A stretch of 64,000 nt of DNA from Isoptericola croceus. Lineage in GTDB: Bacteria > Actinomycetota > Actinomycetes > Actinomycetales > Cellulomonadaceae. The notes beneath the pieces are model-generated. The model made no database searches and was not told the DNA's origin. It saw nothing but the letters and a program-made list of their open reading frames with translations. Position numbers and translations under genes: made by a program. Every line of letters begins with the position of its first letter. Positions within the stretch are counted from its first letter, which is position 1. The stretch covers positions 186,001 to 250,000 of the forward strand of contig NZ_JARLLG010000003.1 in assembly GCF_029382255.1 (NCBI RefSeq), given 5' to 3'. Shown here piece by piece: positions 1 to 7,912 of this stretch.

Positions 1-1484
1 GAGAGCTTGGCCCCGCGCTGCCCGACGATGGTGTCCCATCCCTCGGGAAGGGCTCGGACGAAGTCCCACGCGTTGGCGTCGCGCAGAGCGTCGACGATCC
101 GGTCGTCGGTCGCCTCGTCGAGCCCGTAGGCGACGTTCTCGCGGATGGTGCCCTCGAACAGCACGGACTCCTGCGGCACGACCGACACCGAGCGCCGCAC
201 GGTGCGCAGGTCGAGCTCGGCCATGTCCTGCCCGTCGAGCAGGATGCGCCCGCTGGCCGGCCGGACGAAGCCCAGGACGAGGTTGAGCAGCGTCGACTTC
301 CCCGAGCCCGACGACCCGACGAAGGCGACCGTCTCGCCGGCGCGCACCTCGAGGTCGACGTCGTGCAGGGCGTCCACACCGGCGCCCGGGTAGCGGTGCG
401 TGACGTGCTCGATCCGCAGTCGGCCCTCGACGTGGTCGACAGCTCGCTTGCCCGCGTTCGCCTCGAGGTCCGGCTCGGCCAGCACCTCGGCGATCGACCG
501 CATGGACTCCACGCCCCGGGCGGTGACCGGGACCAGGTTGAGCACCTGGGTGAGTCCCTGGGTGAGCAGGCCGAAGTAGGTCGACAGCAGCACGACCTCG
601 CCCGGGGTGATGGCGATGAACCCCGTCAGGGAGACGACGGCGGCCAGCACCAGGCAGCACACCCCGAGGAACTGCATCGCCACCCAGGAGACCGAGGCGA
701 CCCGGCCGTTGAGCATGTCGAGGTCGAACGCCGCGCGTCGCACGTCGTCGGCCCCGGACGCCACCCGCGTCGTCGCCGTCCGCTCGAGACCGTGGGCACG
801 GGTCACCGGGATCAGCGAGGCCATCTCCCCCACCTGCGACGCGAAGCTCTCCATCTCCCGGCGGAACAGCTCGTTGCGCGTCCGGGAACGCCTGGCCATC
901 GTGCGGCGGATCAGCAGCGCGGTCGGGATGGCGAGCGCGTACACGGGCAGGAACTCCGGGACCTTGATCGCCGTCATCGTCACCGCTCCCACGAGCACCA
1001 TGGCGGCCGAGAGCAGGGGGTGGGTCACCTGCTGCAGCATCAGCTCGACGTTCTCGACGTCCCGGACCACCTTGGACTGCACGAGAGCCGCGCTCGAGCG
1101 CGCGTAGTAGCCGATCGACAACCCCTGCAGATGCTCGACCAACGCGTTGCGCAGGCGTGCGCCCGTGCCGCGCACGACCGTCATGAAGTTGCGGGTGTAG
1201 ACGATGTGGTGCGGGTAGTTCTGCGCGAGCAGCACGGTGGCCAGACCGAACCACAGCAGGACCGAGGTGACGGCGCCACCCCCGGCGACGATGTCGATCA
1301 CGGCACCGGTCACGACCGGCAGGAACCAGAGCGGGATCTCCTTGACGGTGAACGCGTACAGGGCGACGGCCAACCGTCGCGGCTGGGTGCCGAGCAGACG
1401 GAGGATGGAACGGACCGGGTGGGCGCCGTCGACCCTCTGGAGGTCCGACAGGGCGGTAAGGGCTTTCCGGCGCATGCTCGTCAT
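1..1484 (-). CDS. ABC exporter, fused membrane and ATPase domains (3' end cut by window)
   Basis: Half-transporter of the multidrug/lipid exporter type, expected to work as a dimer in the cytoplasmic membrane. About 494 codons are visible from ATG 1484. The N-terminal ~330 residues are a six-helix ABC membrane domain, with features such as EHLQGLSIGYYARSSAA and the coupling stretch before GLTQGLTQVLNLVP. The nucleotide-binding domain follows, with Walker [13 protein letters not shown] and Q-loop VVPQESVLFEGTIREN. The reading stops at GAKLS, exactly where the LSGGQ signature should begin, so Walker B and the H-loop lie outside the window. The substrate cannot be read from sequence. No partner gene is visible upstream, where an ANTAR regulator is divergent. 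Confidence 0.9.
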   Translation of the reverse strand, partial: MTSMRRKALTALSDLQRVDGAHPVRSILRLLGTQPRRLAVALYAFTVKEIPLWFLPVVTGAVIDIVAGGGAVTSVLLWFGLATVLLAQNYPHHIVYTRNFMTVVRGTGARLRNALVEHLQGLSIGYYARSSAALVQSKVVRDVENVELMLQQVTHPLLSAAMVLVGAVTMTAIKVPEFLPVYALAIPTALLIRRTMARRSRTRNELFRREMESFASQVGEMASLIPVTRAHGLERTATTRVASGADDVRRAAFDLDMLNGRVASVSWVAMQFLGVCCLVLAAVVSLTGFIAITPGEVVLLSTYFGLLTQGLTQVLNLVPVTARGVESMRSIAEVLAEPDLEANAGKRAVDHVEGRLRIEHVTHRYPGAGVDALHDVDLEVRAGETVAFVGSSGSGKSTLLNLVLGFVRPASGRILLDGQDMAELDLRTVRRSVSVVPQESVLFEGTIRENVAYGLDEATDDRIVDALRDANAWDFVRALPEGWDTIVGQRGAKL

Positions 1485-1658
1485 CGTATCGATTCGCGCG
1501 GCCCGCAGCAGCGGCGCCGACGACACCGCTGCTCCGAGGCGGCCGCGGGTCGCCGGTCCGACCCGTGCCGCCGTCCTTCGCCCACCGCGATGTTGCGACG
1601 GCGCGCGGCTGCACCAACGATGGAGCTGGATCCGACACAGAGGCGAGGTGACGGTCGG

Positions 1659-2324
1659 GTGAACCCCACGGAGCTCCTCGGTCTGCTCGTGCGGACCGCT
1701 GCGTCGGCAGACGCGGAACTACCCCTTCCGGCGCGACTGTGCCGAGCGTGCGTCGAGATCCTCGAGGGCCAGGGCGGCACGCTCATGGTGGCGGCTGGTC
1801 CTGTCGACCGGCTGGTCATCAGCACGTCCACCACGTTCGCCCAGATCGAGGCGCTGCAGGAGGTGCTCGGCGAGGGGCCGGTGCAGCAGGCCCTGCACGA
1901 GGACCGCCTCGTCGTCGCGCACGTGGACGACGCGCCGAACCGCTTCCCCGTCTTCGCCCAGGAAGCCGCCAGGGCGATCGGGGGCCCGCTCACCGTCTAC
2001 GCCGTCCCGATGCACGCCGGGCTGCAGACAGTGGGCGTGTTCAGCCTGTACATCACGGCTGGCAGGCTCACCCGCGGCACGGAAGACCTCCAGTTCCTGG
2101 CCGACACCGTCGGAACCTCCCTCATGGGCGACCTCGACGCCCTCGACTGGTCGCAGAAGGCACCCGTCCACCAGGCGACCGGGATGGTGACCGCCCAGCT
2201 GCGCATCCCGCCCGACGACGCCCTCGCCGTCCTGCGGGCGCACGCCTTCGCCCGCTCGACCGACCTCCAGTCCGTCGCGGAGGACGTGCTGCACCGCCGG
2301 ATGACGTTCTCGAACGACGGGTGA
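1659..2324 (+). CDS. GAF-ANTAR domain RNA-binding regulator
   Basis: Predicted cytoplasmic sensor and antiterminator of 221 residues. The N-terminal ~150 residues form a GAF-like sensory domain (FAQIEALQEVLGEGPVQQA, then RFPVFAQEAARAIGG). The C-terminal ~60 residues form an ANTAR three-helix RNA-binding domain (HQATGMVTAQLRIPPDDALA to VLHRRM). ANTAR proteins typically bind paired hexaloop RNA hairpins and relieve termination. GTG 1659 was preferred because GAGGCGAGG lies about 10 nt upstream; an in-frame ATG at 1620 would add 13 residues without a ribosome site. No target RNA hairpin was recognised. It opens a local cluster of ANTAR genes. Confidence 0.85.
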   Translation: MNPTELLGLLVRTAASADAELPLPARLCRACVEILEGQGGTLMVAAGPVDRLVISTSTTFAQIEALQEVLGEGPVQQALHEDRLVVAHVDDAPNRFPVFAQEAARAIGGPLTVYAVPMHAGLQTVGVFSLYITAGRLTRGTEDLQFLADTVGTSLMGDLDALDWSQKAPVHQATGMVTAQLRIPPDDALAVLRAHAFARSTDLQSVAEDVLHRRMTFSNDG

Positions 2325-2371
2325 GCGACCCGAGGCCGACGACGACGGCGCACCCGACGCGTGACCTCGAT

Positions 2372-2826
2372 ATGTCGACGCACCCGCCGCTCGAAGTGGC
2401 CCGCGCCAGACCGGACCGACGGGCTGCTCGTACCGGCTCGATCTCGCGACGCAGCGCTGGTGGTGGTCCGACGGCATCTACGCCATGCACGGGTTCCACC
2501 CGGGTGAGGTGGTGCCCACGACGGAGCTGGTCCTTGCTCACCGGCACCCGGAGGACCGTCGGCACGTCGCTGAGCTCCTTGCCGCTGCACGTCCGACGGA
2601 CGAGCCGTTCGGCCGTCTGCACCGCGTCGTGGACACCACCGCTGTGAACGCACCCTCGTCGTCGGGAGGGTCGAGGATCGGATCGACCCGGACGCAGCAT
2701 TCGAGGTGATGCGCGCGGCGTCGAACGACCAGAATTTCCCGCTGCGTGAGATCGCCGAGGCGGTGATCGGCCTGGCGATCGAGACGACGGGTCGACGCGC
2801 GCGGCTCGAGGCCTACCTCGGCGGCG
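2372..2826 (+). pseudogene. Decayed PAS-ANTAR regulator (two frameshifts, internal deletion)
   Basis: A broken copy of the PAS-ANTAR type found intact at 3929-4594. ATG 2372 opens one frame. The PAS core then continues in a second frame (YRLDLATQRWWWSDGIYAMH, GFHPGEVVPTTELVLAHRHP, up to HRVVDTT near 2640). It moves to a third frame reading CERTLVVGRVED and the ANTAR-like DPDAAFEVMRAASNDQNFPL. Compared with the intact paralogue, roughly 60 residues linking the PAS and ANTAR parts are missing. The last frame runs on with no family-like stop after EAYLGG. Each frame still matches the paralogue in order, so this is recent decay or, less likely, assembly error. Confidence 0.8.
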
Positions 2827-2847
2827 CTTCGCGTCCCCCCCGCGGAG

Positions 2848-2888
2848 CCTCGGCCGCTGGGGGCGCCGTCGGTTCCCAGCGGCTGAGG
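2848..2888. terminator. GC-rich hairpin after the decayed PAS-ANTAR gene
   Basis: Arms 2848-2861 (CCTCGGCCGCTGGG) and 2875-2888 pair over 14 bp with a single G-T mismatch and a 13-nt loop. No T tract follows. It lies between the pseudogene and the convergent PAS-ANTAR gene and is best read as a shared terminator. Because ANTAR proteins act on RNA hairpins, a regulatory role is also conceivable. Confidence 0.5.
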
Positions 2889-2973
2889 GCTCCGGTCGGG
2901 GGCTCCCAGGCCCGACCGGCGGTCAGAAGCGGGGGGGCGGTAGCCGTCCTCCTGGCACGCCGCGCGGCTCCGG

Positions 2974-3741
2974 TCAGCTCGCTCGGCGCCGGGCGAGCTG
3001 AGCCTCTCGCATGTGGGGACGCCGGTCCGGCACGACGGTGCCGAACGTCTGGTCCACCTGCTGGCCGGCATGCTCCCCCAGCCCCGGCCCGGCGGCGAGC
3101 GCAGCCATGATCTGGCTGGACGTCTGCCGCAGACCCGCACCGGTCTCGCCGGACTGCTGGACGAGCAGCGCTTCTGCCGCGTCCTCGTCGATGCCGTGCA
3201 CGGCCATCAGCACACCCTTCGCGCGCTCGATGGACGCCGCCGAGACGTAGGCGGCATCGATGGCGCGCTTGACCTGCTGCTCGACCGCCTGCCGGCGCAC
3301 CGGTGTCACGTCGATGATGTAGCCGACGACCTGTTCCGTGCGCTTCGTGCGCTGGCGGCGAGCCTGCCCGGTGACCAGCAGGTCCCGGTTGCGGCCGTGC
3401 GCGTCCACGATCTTGTGCGAGCAGGCGAACGGCCGACCTGTGCGCAGGGACGCGAGCGACTCCTTGACAAGGCGTTCACGCTCGTCCGTGTGCTGGTGCC
3501 TCCGCAGCAGATCGAGGCTTGGCTCGACCTCACCGGGGGCATAACCATGCATGGTCAGGATCTCGTCCGACCACCACCAGCGCCCGGTCTCCAGGTCGAC
3601 CCTGTATCGCCCGACCAACAGTCCGGTGCCGACCGCGATCGCCGCGCCCAGCTCCTCGGCGGCGATCGGTCGCGCCTCCTCCGGGTGGGGCGCCACGAAG
3701 GGGTCCCCCGCAGTGGGCAGTGATTCAGTGGTCTGTGCCAT
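2974..3741 (-). CDS. PAS-ANTAR domain regulator
   Basis: Protein of 255 residues. The PAS domain spans about residues 45-150 (GRYRVDLETGRWWWSDEILT, MHGYAPGEVEPSLDLLRRH, HKIVDAHGR, VVGYIIDVTPV). The ANTAR domain is about residues 160-215 (SIERAKGVLMAVHGIDEDAA, LLVQQSGETGAGLRQTSSQI). A ~35-residue basic tail follows. It is a likely cytoplasmic signal-responsive antiterminator; ligand and RNA target are unknown. ATG 3741 is preceded by GGAG 8 nt upstream. A TTGGCA-17 bp-TAGCGT promoter lies at 3794-3822. It is divergent from the paralogous gene at 3929 and clearly homologous over the PAS core. Confidence 0.85.
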   Translation of the reverse strand: MAQTTESLPTAGDPFVAPHPEEARPIAAEELGAAIAVGTGLLVGRYRVDLETGRWWWSDEILTMHGYAPGEVEPSLDLLRRHQHTDERERLVKESLASLRTGRPFACSHKIVDAHGRNRDLLVTGQARRQRTKRTEQVVGYIIDVTPVRRQAVEQQVKRAIDAAYVSAASIERAKGVLMAVHGIDEDAAEALLVQQSGETGAGLRQTSSQIMAALAAGPGLGEHAGQQVDQTFGTVVPDRRPHMREAQLARRRAS

Positions 3742-3793
3742 GGCTCAGCTCCGTCCAACCGAAGTCCGAAGCCGCTCCTTGACCTCCTTCGTC

Positions 3794-3822
3794 ACGCTAT
3801 CGGCTGCGGACGGCGGTGCCAA
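3794..3822 (-). promoter_or_regulatory. Promoter of the leftward PAS-ANTAR gene
   Basis: On the minus strand, TTGGCA (3822-3817), a 17-bp spacer and TAGCGT (3799-3794). The spacing fits a vegetative-type sigma factor, and the -10 hexamer is identical to that of the divergent promoter at 3848-3876. Confidence 0.55.
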
Positions 3823-3847
3823 CCCAGGAGCATCTGCGCGGTACCTG

Positions 3848-3876
3848 TTGTCGCACCAGGTGCCAGCGCGTAGCGT
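3848..3876 (+). promoter_or_regulatory. Promoter of the rightward PAS-ANTAR gene
   Basis: TTGTCG (3848-3853), a 17-bp spacer and TAGCGT (3871-3876), about 45 nt before the ribosome site of the gene at 3929. Together with the leftward promoter it forms a divergent pair with the same -10 box. Confidence 0.55.
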
Positions 3877-3928
3877 CGAGACACCAGTCAGGAAGAGGCC
3901 GGTACCCCCTTCGGTTCCTGGAGGAAGC

Positions 3929-4594
3929 ATGACGACAGTCCCCCACGACGAGACACTGTCGAAGATTCTCTCGCGCGGCGACGACGCATCGATCGGCGAG
4001 TACCGGGTCACGGTCGCCACCGGGCAGTGGTGGTGGTCAGATGCGACCTTCCGCATCCACGGGTTCGAGCCCGGTGAGGTCGTGCCCACCGGCGAGCTCA
4101 TGCTGGCGCACAGCCACCCGGACGATCGTGACCACGCCCAGGCCGTCCTGGACGAGGCACAGTGCAGCGACGAACCGTTCGCCATGATCCACCGGATCGT
4201 CGACGCCCAGGGGGCAGGGCACGTGGTCGCCACGGTGGGCAGGGGCCGCTGCGACGAGGACGACCGGGTGACCGAGGTGACGGGCTACATGCTGGACCTG
4301 ACCAGCAGCGTGCGGCACCTCGCCTCCGAGGAGGCGGACGCCTCGATCCAGGCGGCGGCCCGCAGCCGCCGCGACATCGAGCAGGCCAAAGGCGTGCTGA
4401 TGATGGTCCTCGGCGTGGACGACGACGGGGCGTTCCAGATCCTGCGCCGCTTGTCGAACGACACCAACACCCCGTTGCGCGTCCTGGCGGCCTGGCTGAT
4501 GACCAGCGCGCGGGAGGCGGACGCGCCGTCGCGGGATGCTGTGATCGAGTTCATCGCCGGGCTCGAGACCGGCACCCAGAAGGAGCCCGCGTGA
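3929..4594 (+). CDS. PAS-ANTAR domain regulator
   Basis: Protein of 221 residues with PAS (about 20-125: EYRVTVATGQWWWSDATFRI, HGFEPGEVVPTGELMLAHSH, HRIVDAQG, VTGYMLDLT) followed by ANTAR (about 145-205: RDIEQAKGVLMMVLGVDDDG, LRRLSNDTNTPLRVLAAWLM). Start ATG 3929 follows a strong GGAGGAA site. It is the intact relative of the decayed gene at 2372. The stop overlaps the ATG of the following DUF2231 gene (TGATG), indicating translational coupling. The likely role is a signal-dependent antiterminator whose output may include the membrane protein downstream. Confidence 0.88.
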   Translation: MTTVPHDETLSKILSRGDDASIGEYRVTVATGQWWWSDATFRIHGFEPGEVVPTGELMLAHSHPDDRDHAQAVLDEAQCSDEPFAMIHRIVDAQGAGHVVATVGRGRCDEDDRVTEVTGYMLDLTSSVRHLASEEADASIQAAARSRRDIEQAKGVLMMVLGVDDDGAFQILRRLSNDTNTPLRVLAAWLMTSAREADAPSRDAVIEFIAGLETGTQKEPA

Positions 4595-5145
4595 TGGGCG
4601 CGCTGCCGGACGCCGGCTGGTCGTCCCCGTTCCGTGTCGCCGAGCGTCTCGAGCACGAACCCGCGGTCGACCGGCTGGTCGATGTCGTGCGGCGCGTGGC
4701 CCGGAGCCTCACCCCGGCGTCGGGGCGTCTTCACGACGAGCTGCGCGGCCGCTCCCTCGGCCATCCGGCGCACGGTGTCCTGACGGACCTCCCGATCGGG
4801 CTGTGGGTCAGCGCCGTCGCCCTGGACGTCACGCGGCCTCCGGGTCACGCCGCGGCCTCCCGGCGGCTCCTCGGCCTCGGCCTGCTCAGCGCGGTGCCGA
4901 CGGTGCTCACCGGCTTGACGGACTTCGGTGCCCTGAGCCCGTCGGCACGCCGGGTGGCGGCTGTCCACGCCGTGACGAACGGGGTCGGCAACGCGCTCGT
5001 CGCTTCTTCCTGGCTGGCGCGGCGGTCGGGACGGACGCGTCTTGGGCCGGCCCTCTCCGCGGCAGGACTCGCCGCCGCGGGGGCAGGAGCACTGCTCGGC
5101 GGCCACATCGCCCAGGCCATGAAGGAGCCCGCAGACGGTCCCTGA
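4594..5145 (+). CDS. DUF2231 membrane protein
   Basis: Predicted polytopic membrane protein of 183 residues, translationally coupled to the PAS-ANTAR gene (ATG shares its A with the preceding TGA). After a soluble ~60-residue lead, the family motif LGHPAHGVLTDLPIGLW appears, followed by four hydrophobic segments. DUF2231 proteins are uncharacterised; some are linked with haem or redox membrane functions. Coupling to a sensor-regulator suggests it responds to or reports the same signal. About 200 nt of non-coding DNA follow with nothing recognisable. Confidence 0.75.
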   Translation: MGALPDAGWSSPFRVAERLEHEPAVDRLVDVVRRVARSLTPASGRLHDELRGRSLGHPAHGVLTDLPIGLWVSAVALDVTRPPGHAAASRRLLGLGLLSAVPTVLTGLTDFGALSPSARRVAAVHAVTNGVGNALVASSWLARRSGRTRLGPALSAAGLAAAGAGALLGGHIAQAMKEPADGP

Positions 5146-5349
5146 CGGCCGCCGGTGCCTGCTGTCCCCTCTCGGCAACCAGGACGGACGGTCAGCGCCT
5201 CCGTCCCCGAGCTCCTCCTCTCATCGCCGCCGACGCGGCGGCCCTGTCCATCGTGGTGCGGGGACGCCGCGCCCCCGTGCGAACATCGTGCCGGGACGAG
5301 TACGGCCGACGACCCGGGCGAACGACGTCCGCTGGAGAGAGGTTGACGC

Positions 5350-5898
5350 ATGACCGAGCACCTGACCTCGGAGCCGGGGCACGCCGTCGTCGTCATGGGT
5401 GTCGCCGGCTGCGGCAAGTCGACGATCGGTTCCCTGCTCGCCGCGCGCTGGGGTGTGCGCTTCATCGACGCCGACGATCTGCACCCTCCGTCCAACGTGG
5501 CGAAGATGACCGCAGGCATCCCCCTGGACGACGTCGACCGCCTGCCCTGGCTGCGCCGGGTGGGCACCGTCCTCGCCGAGGAGACCGTCCTCGAACGGGA
5601 CGTCGTCGTCGCCTGCTCGGCGCTGCGACGCACCTACCGCGACGAGCTGCGCCGCAGCGCCGGCCACGAGCTGGCCTTCGTCCACCTGGACGCCGACCGC
5701 GACCTCCTGATCGACCGGATCGCCGGCCGGTCCGACTACTTCCTGCCGCCCGCCCTGCTGGACTCTCAGCTCGCCGTCCTCGAACCCCTCGACACTGACG
5801 AGACCGGCGTCACGATCGACGTCGCCGAGCCGCCCGACCTGGTGGTCGAGCGGACCGCGACCTGGCGGCGCGCCCGGTCGACGGCGTCGCCCCGCTGA
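5350..5898 (+). CDS. gntK: Gluconokinase
   Basis: Phosphorylates D-gluconate to 6-phosphogluconate with ATP, feeding the pentose-phosphate pathway. The protein has 182 residues, the usual length. Walker A GVAGCGKST is at residues 17-25, the family signature DADDLHPPSNVAKMTAGIPL follows, and then DDVDRLPWL. ATG 5350 is preceded by GGAGAGAGG. It stands alone, without the GntR regulator or gluconate permease often found beside it; the pentose-phosphate genes lie about 33 kb away. Length and motifs leave little doubt about function. Confidence 0.92.
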   Translation: MTEHLTSEPGHAVVVMGVAGCGKSTIGSLLAARWGVRFIDADDLHPPSNVAKMTAGIPLDDVDRLPWLRRVGTVLAEETVLERDVVVACSALRRTYRDELRRSAGHELAFVHLDADRDLLIDRIAGRSDYFLPPALLDSQLAVLEPLDTDETGVTIDVAEPPDLVVERTATWRRARSTASPR

Positions 5899-6011
5899 GT
5901 CACGGCTCGCGGTACCGCACCAGGGGTGATCGCGTGCGCCAGTCGCCGGCTCACCCTGTGGCGGTCACCACGATGCGTCCGCGAGCGCCCGGGACGCACA
6001 GGTTGGTGGCC

Positions 6012-6017
6012 TAGTCT
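6012..6017 (+). promoter_or_regulatory. -10 box giving a leaderless transcript
   Basis: TAGTCT ends 6 nt before ATG 6024, so transcription should start at or next to the start codon. No ribosome site is present, which agrees with leaderless translation, common in actinobacteria. Confidence 0.5.
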
Positions 6018-6023
6018 CGCGAC

Positions 6024-6452
6024 ATGGCCACCTTCTCCTCCGTCACCGCCAGGCACGTCCACGCAGCGATTTCCGAGCACGACGACCGCGGCGCCCAGGC
6101 GTTCCTCCGCCTCTACGGGTTCACACCCACCCCCGGCATCACGGTGACCTACGAGGGGAAGAGCTACGACGCCACGGCGATCCTCGCCGTCGCGCACCGC
6201 TATGCCACCGGACGCGCGGCGCTGCCCGAGGAGATGGGTAGCGGCAAGGTGGCCGTCGCCGCGCTGCTGAGCAAGCGCGGTTTCGAGGTCAGCGGTGGCG
6301 GCAGCACGACGACGACGGCGCGGCGCGCCCCGCAGCGAGCGCCGCGTCCTGCGACGCCTCGCCGGTCGCAGGAGCCCGAGAAGCCGACGCCGGTGTGCCC
6401 GACGTGCTTCATGGCACTGCCGGCCACGGGGGTCTGCGACAGCTGCGGATAG
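6024..6452 (+). CDS. ScoMcrA-head-like domain protein with C-terminal zinc ribbon
   Basis: Protein of 142 residues. Residues ~15-90 (HDDRGAQAFLRLYGFTPTPG, then SYDATAILAVAHRYATGR and ALLSKRGFEV) resemble the N-terminal head domain that precedes nuclease or SRA modules in ScoMcrA-like restriction enzymes. A low-complexity T/R/P linker follows. The C-terminus CPTCFMALPATGVCDSCG is a four-cysteine zinc ribbon. No nuclease domain is present here or next door, so this is an orphan recognition-type module, not a complete restriction enzyme. Nucleic-acid binding is inferred; the cellular role is unknown. Confidence 0.6.
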   Translation: MATFSSVTARHVHAAISEHDDRGAQAFLRLYGFTPTPGITVTYEGKSYDATAILAVAHRYATGRAALPEEMGSGKVAVAALLSKRGFEVSGGGSTTTTARRAPQRAPRPATPRRSQEPEKPTPVCPTCFMALPATGVCDSCG

Positions 6453-6482
6453 CGCACAGGCCTGGCCGGGGCGACGGCATCC

Positions 6483-7193
6483 TCATCCTCGGGGCAGCGG
6501 ACGTGGGAGACCGAGTCGCACGTCCACGCCGGGTGACCAGCTGACCGTCGGCCCTGTCACCGGTGGCTGCAGGCCGGTGTGCCTCACCAGGTCGCTCGTC
6601 CCCGTCACGGTGGCTCGGTGCAGCGGCCACGGAGGATGCTCCACGGGCACGCGCCACAGCCGGCCCGCCCGCCAGGTGTAGGCGTTCCACCGGCCGGTCA
6701 CGGCGACCAGCCACGGGCTCGGTTCCGCGACCCGCTCGCCCGGGTGCACGGTGACGTCGATCGATCCCCACCGCGCGTGGTTGCCCCGGTACCTCGTCGC
6801 GTCCCGGCCGGGTTCGACGCTCCCGGCGAACCGTCGGTACGGCACACCCAGGGCTCGCATGGCCACCACCATGGCGGCGCGCGGGCAGACGAGCCGGAGG
6901 AACCACACGCCGTCGGTACCGCTGGCCGGGTGGTGGACGTAGGTGCGGACGTTGACCTCGAGGAAGTCGGACCATCCGGGGACGGGCGGGAGGAGTCCCG
7001 GCCGCACACCACGCATCGCGAGCGGCGTCACGCCCAGCCAGGCCGTACCTTCCACGACGTCGATCTCCAGGCCCGGTGGGAGCAGACGCTGCAGCTTTCC
7101 GGGCGGGTAGGCCCAGTGCAGGAACGTCACCGACTCCCACCGCTGCAGGCTCGCTGCCCTCAGGATCCGCTCCGGGGGCGTCACAGAGGGCAT
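6483..7193 (-). CDS. DUF2071 (YqjF-like) protein
   Basis: Cytoplasmic protein of 236 residues in the DUF2071/YqjF family. The typical opening is WESVTFLHWAYPPGKLQRLL followed by PPGLEIDVVEGTAWLGVTP, and later FLEVNVRTYV. The fold resembles acetoacetate-decarboxylase-like barrels, but no catalytic lysine could be assigned and no reaction is established. ATG 7193 overlaps the stop of the upstream hydrolase by one base (TGATG), so it is the last gene of a three-gene leftward operon with two alpha/beta hydrolases. Confidence 0.8.
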   Translation of the reverse strand: MPSVTPPERILRAASLQRWESVTFLHWAYPPGKLQRLLPPGLEIDVVEGTAWLGVTPLAMRGVRPGLLPPVPGWSDFLEVNVRTYVHHPASGTDGVWFLRLVCPRAAMVVAMRALGVPYRRFAGSVEPGRDATRYRGNHARWGSIDVTVHPGERVAEPSPWLVAVTGRWNAYTWRAGRLWRVPVEHPPWPLHRATVTGTSDLVRHTGLQPPVTGPTVSWSPGVDVRLGLPRPLPRG

Positions 7194-7912
7194 CAGGCAC
7201 CCGTCCTCGCCGCATCGCGCGCCTCACCGGCGAACCGGTCCAGCTCGCGCAGCAGCAGGGGCAGCAGCTCGGGGTCGGCCAGGGACCGGAAGTGCCCCGG
7301 GGTGGCGAGACGGACGTTCCGCGCACCAGGCAGCACGCTGCCGGTCGGGATGTGCGGGTCGAAGCCCGTGGCGACCGACACGATGCGCGCGTTGTCGGCA
7401 CGCTGCGCGTCCAGCGCTGCGATCACCTCGTCGGTCGGCAGGAACGCCCGCACGCTGCGCAGCGGCAGCCATCTCGCGTACGGCGAACCGGCGAACGGGG
7501 TGTTCACCGCCACCATGCCGAGGACACGGTGCCCGGCGTCCTCCCGACCCATGAGGCTCTTCCCGATCAGCCCGCCCTTGCTGTGGGCGACCAGCACCAC
7601 GTCCGTGAGGTCGGCGCCGGTCAGGAACGCCGCGGCGAGATCGGCCATGTCGGGGATGCTCCCCCGGTTCAGGCCGAACGGGGCGACGGCGTGCACGGGG
7701 TGACCGTGGCCGTGCAGGCCCCGCGCCAGAGGCTCGAGGAATCTCCAGCTCTCGTAGACGCCGGGCAGCAGCAGCACCGGCGGTTGCCGGGCGGGTCGGG
7801 GCCGTGCATACGTCTCCGGGCCGGTATGGGCGAGCACCCCGGCGACCTGGCGCCGGACGGCGAACGCGTAGTCCGCTGCCCACCAGGTGGCCCGTCGGAA
7901 GCCGCCGCTCAC
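7193..7912 (-). CDS. Alpha/beta hydrolase (lipase/esterase-like)
   Basis: Protein of 239 residues. The segment PPVLLLPGVYESWRFLEPLA carries the first strand and oxyanion region. VVLVAHSKGGLIGK holds the nucleophilic serine elbow (HSKGG), an acid follows in VATGFDPHIP, and the catalytic histidine is in ATPGHFRSLADPEL. It resembles small triacylglycerol-lipase or thioesterase-like hydrolases; the substrate is unknown. The GTG start at 7912 overlaps the stop of the preceding hydrolase (GTGA), so the two are translationally coupled. Confidence 0.82.
   Translation of the reverse strand: MSGGFRRATWWAADYAFAVRRQVAGVLAHTGPETYARPRPARQPPVLLLPGVYESWRFLEPLARGLHGHGHPVHAVAPFGLNRGSIPDMADLAAAFLTGADLTDVVLVAHSKGGLIGKSLMGREDAGHRVLGMVAVNTPFAGSPYARWLPLRSVRAFLPTDEVIAALDAQRADNARIVSVATGFDPHIPTGSVLPGARNVRLATPGHFRSLADPELLPLLLRELDRFAGEARDAARTGA

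Noticed and set aside
363-1658. Upstream in-frame extension of the GAF-ANTAR gene
   Set aside because: The frame stays open through the divergent ABC transporter gene by chance; a ribosome site and domain start support GTG 1659.
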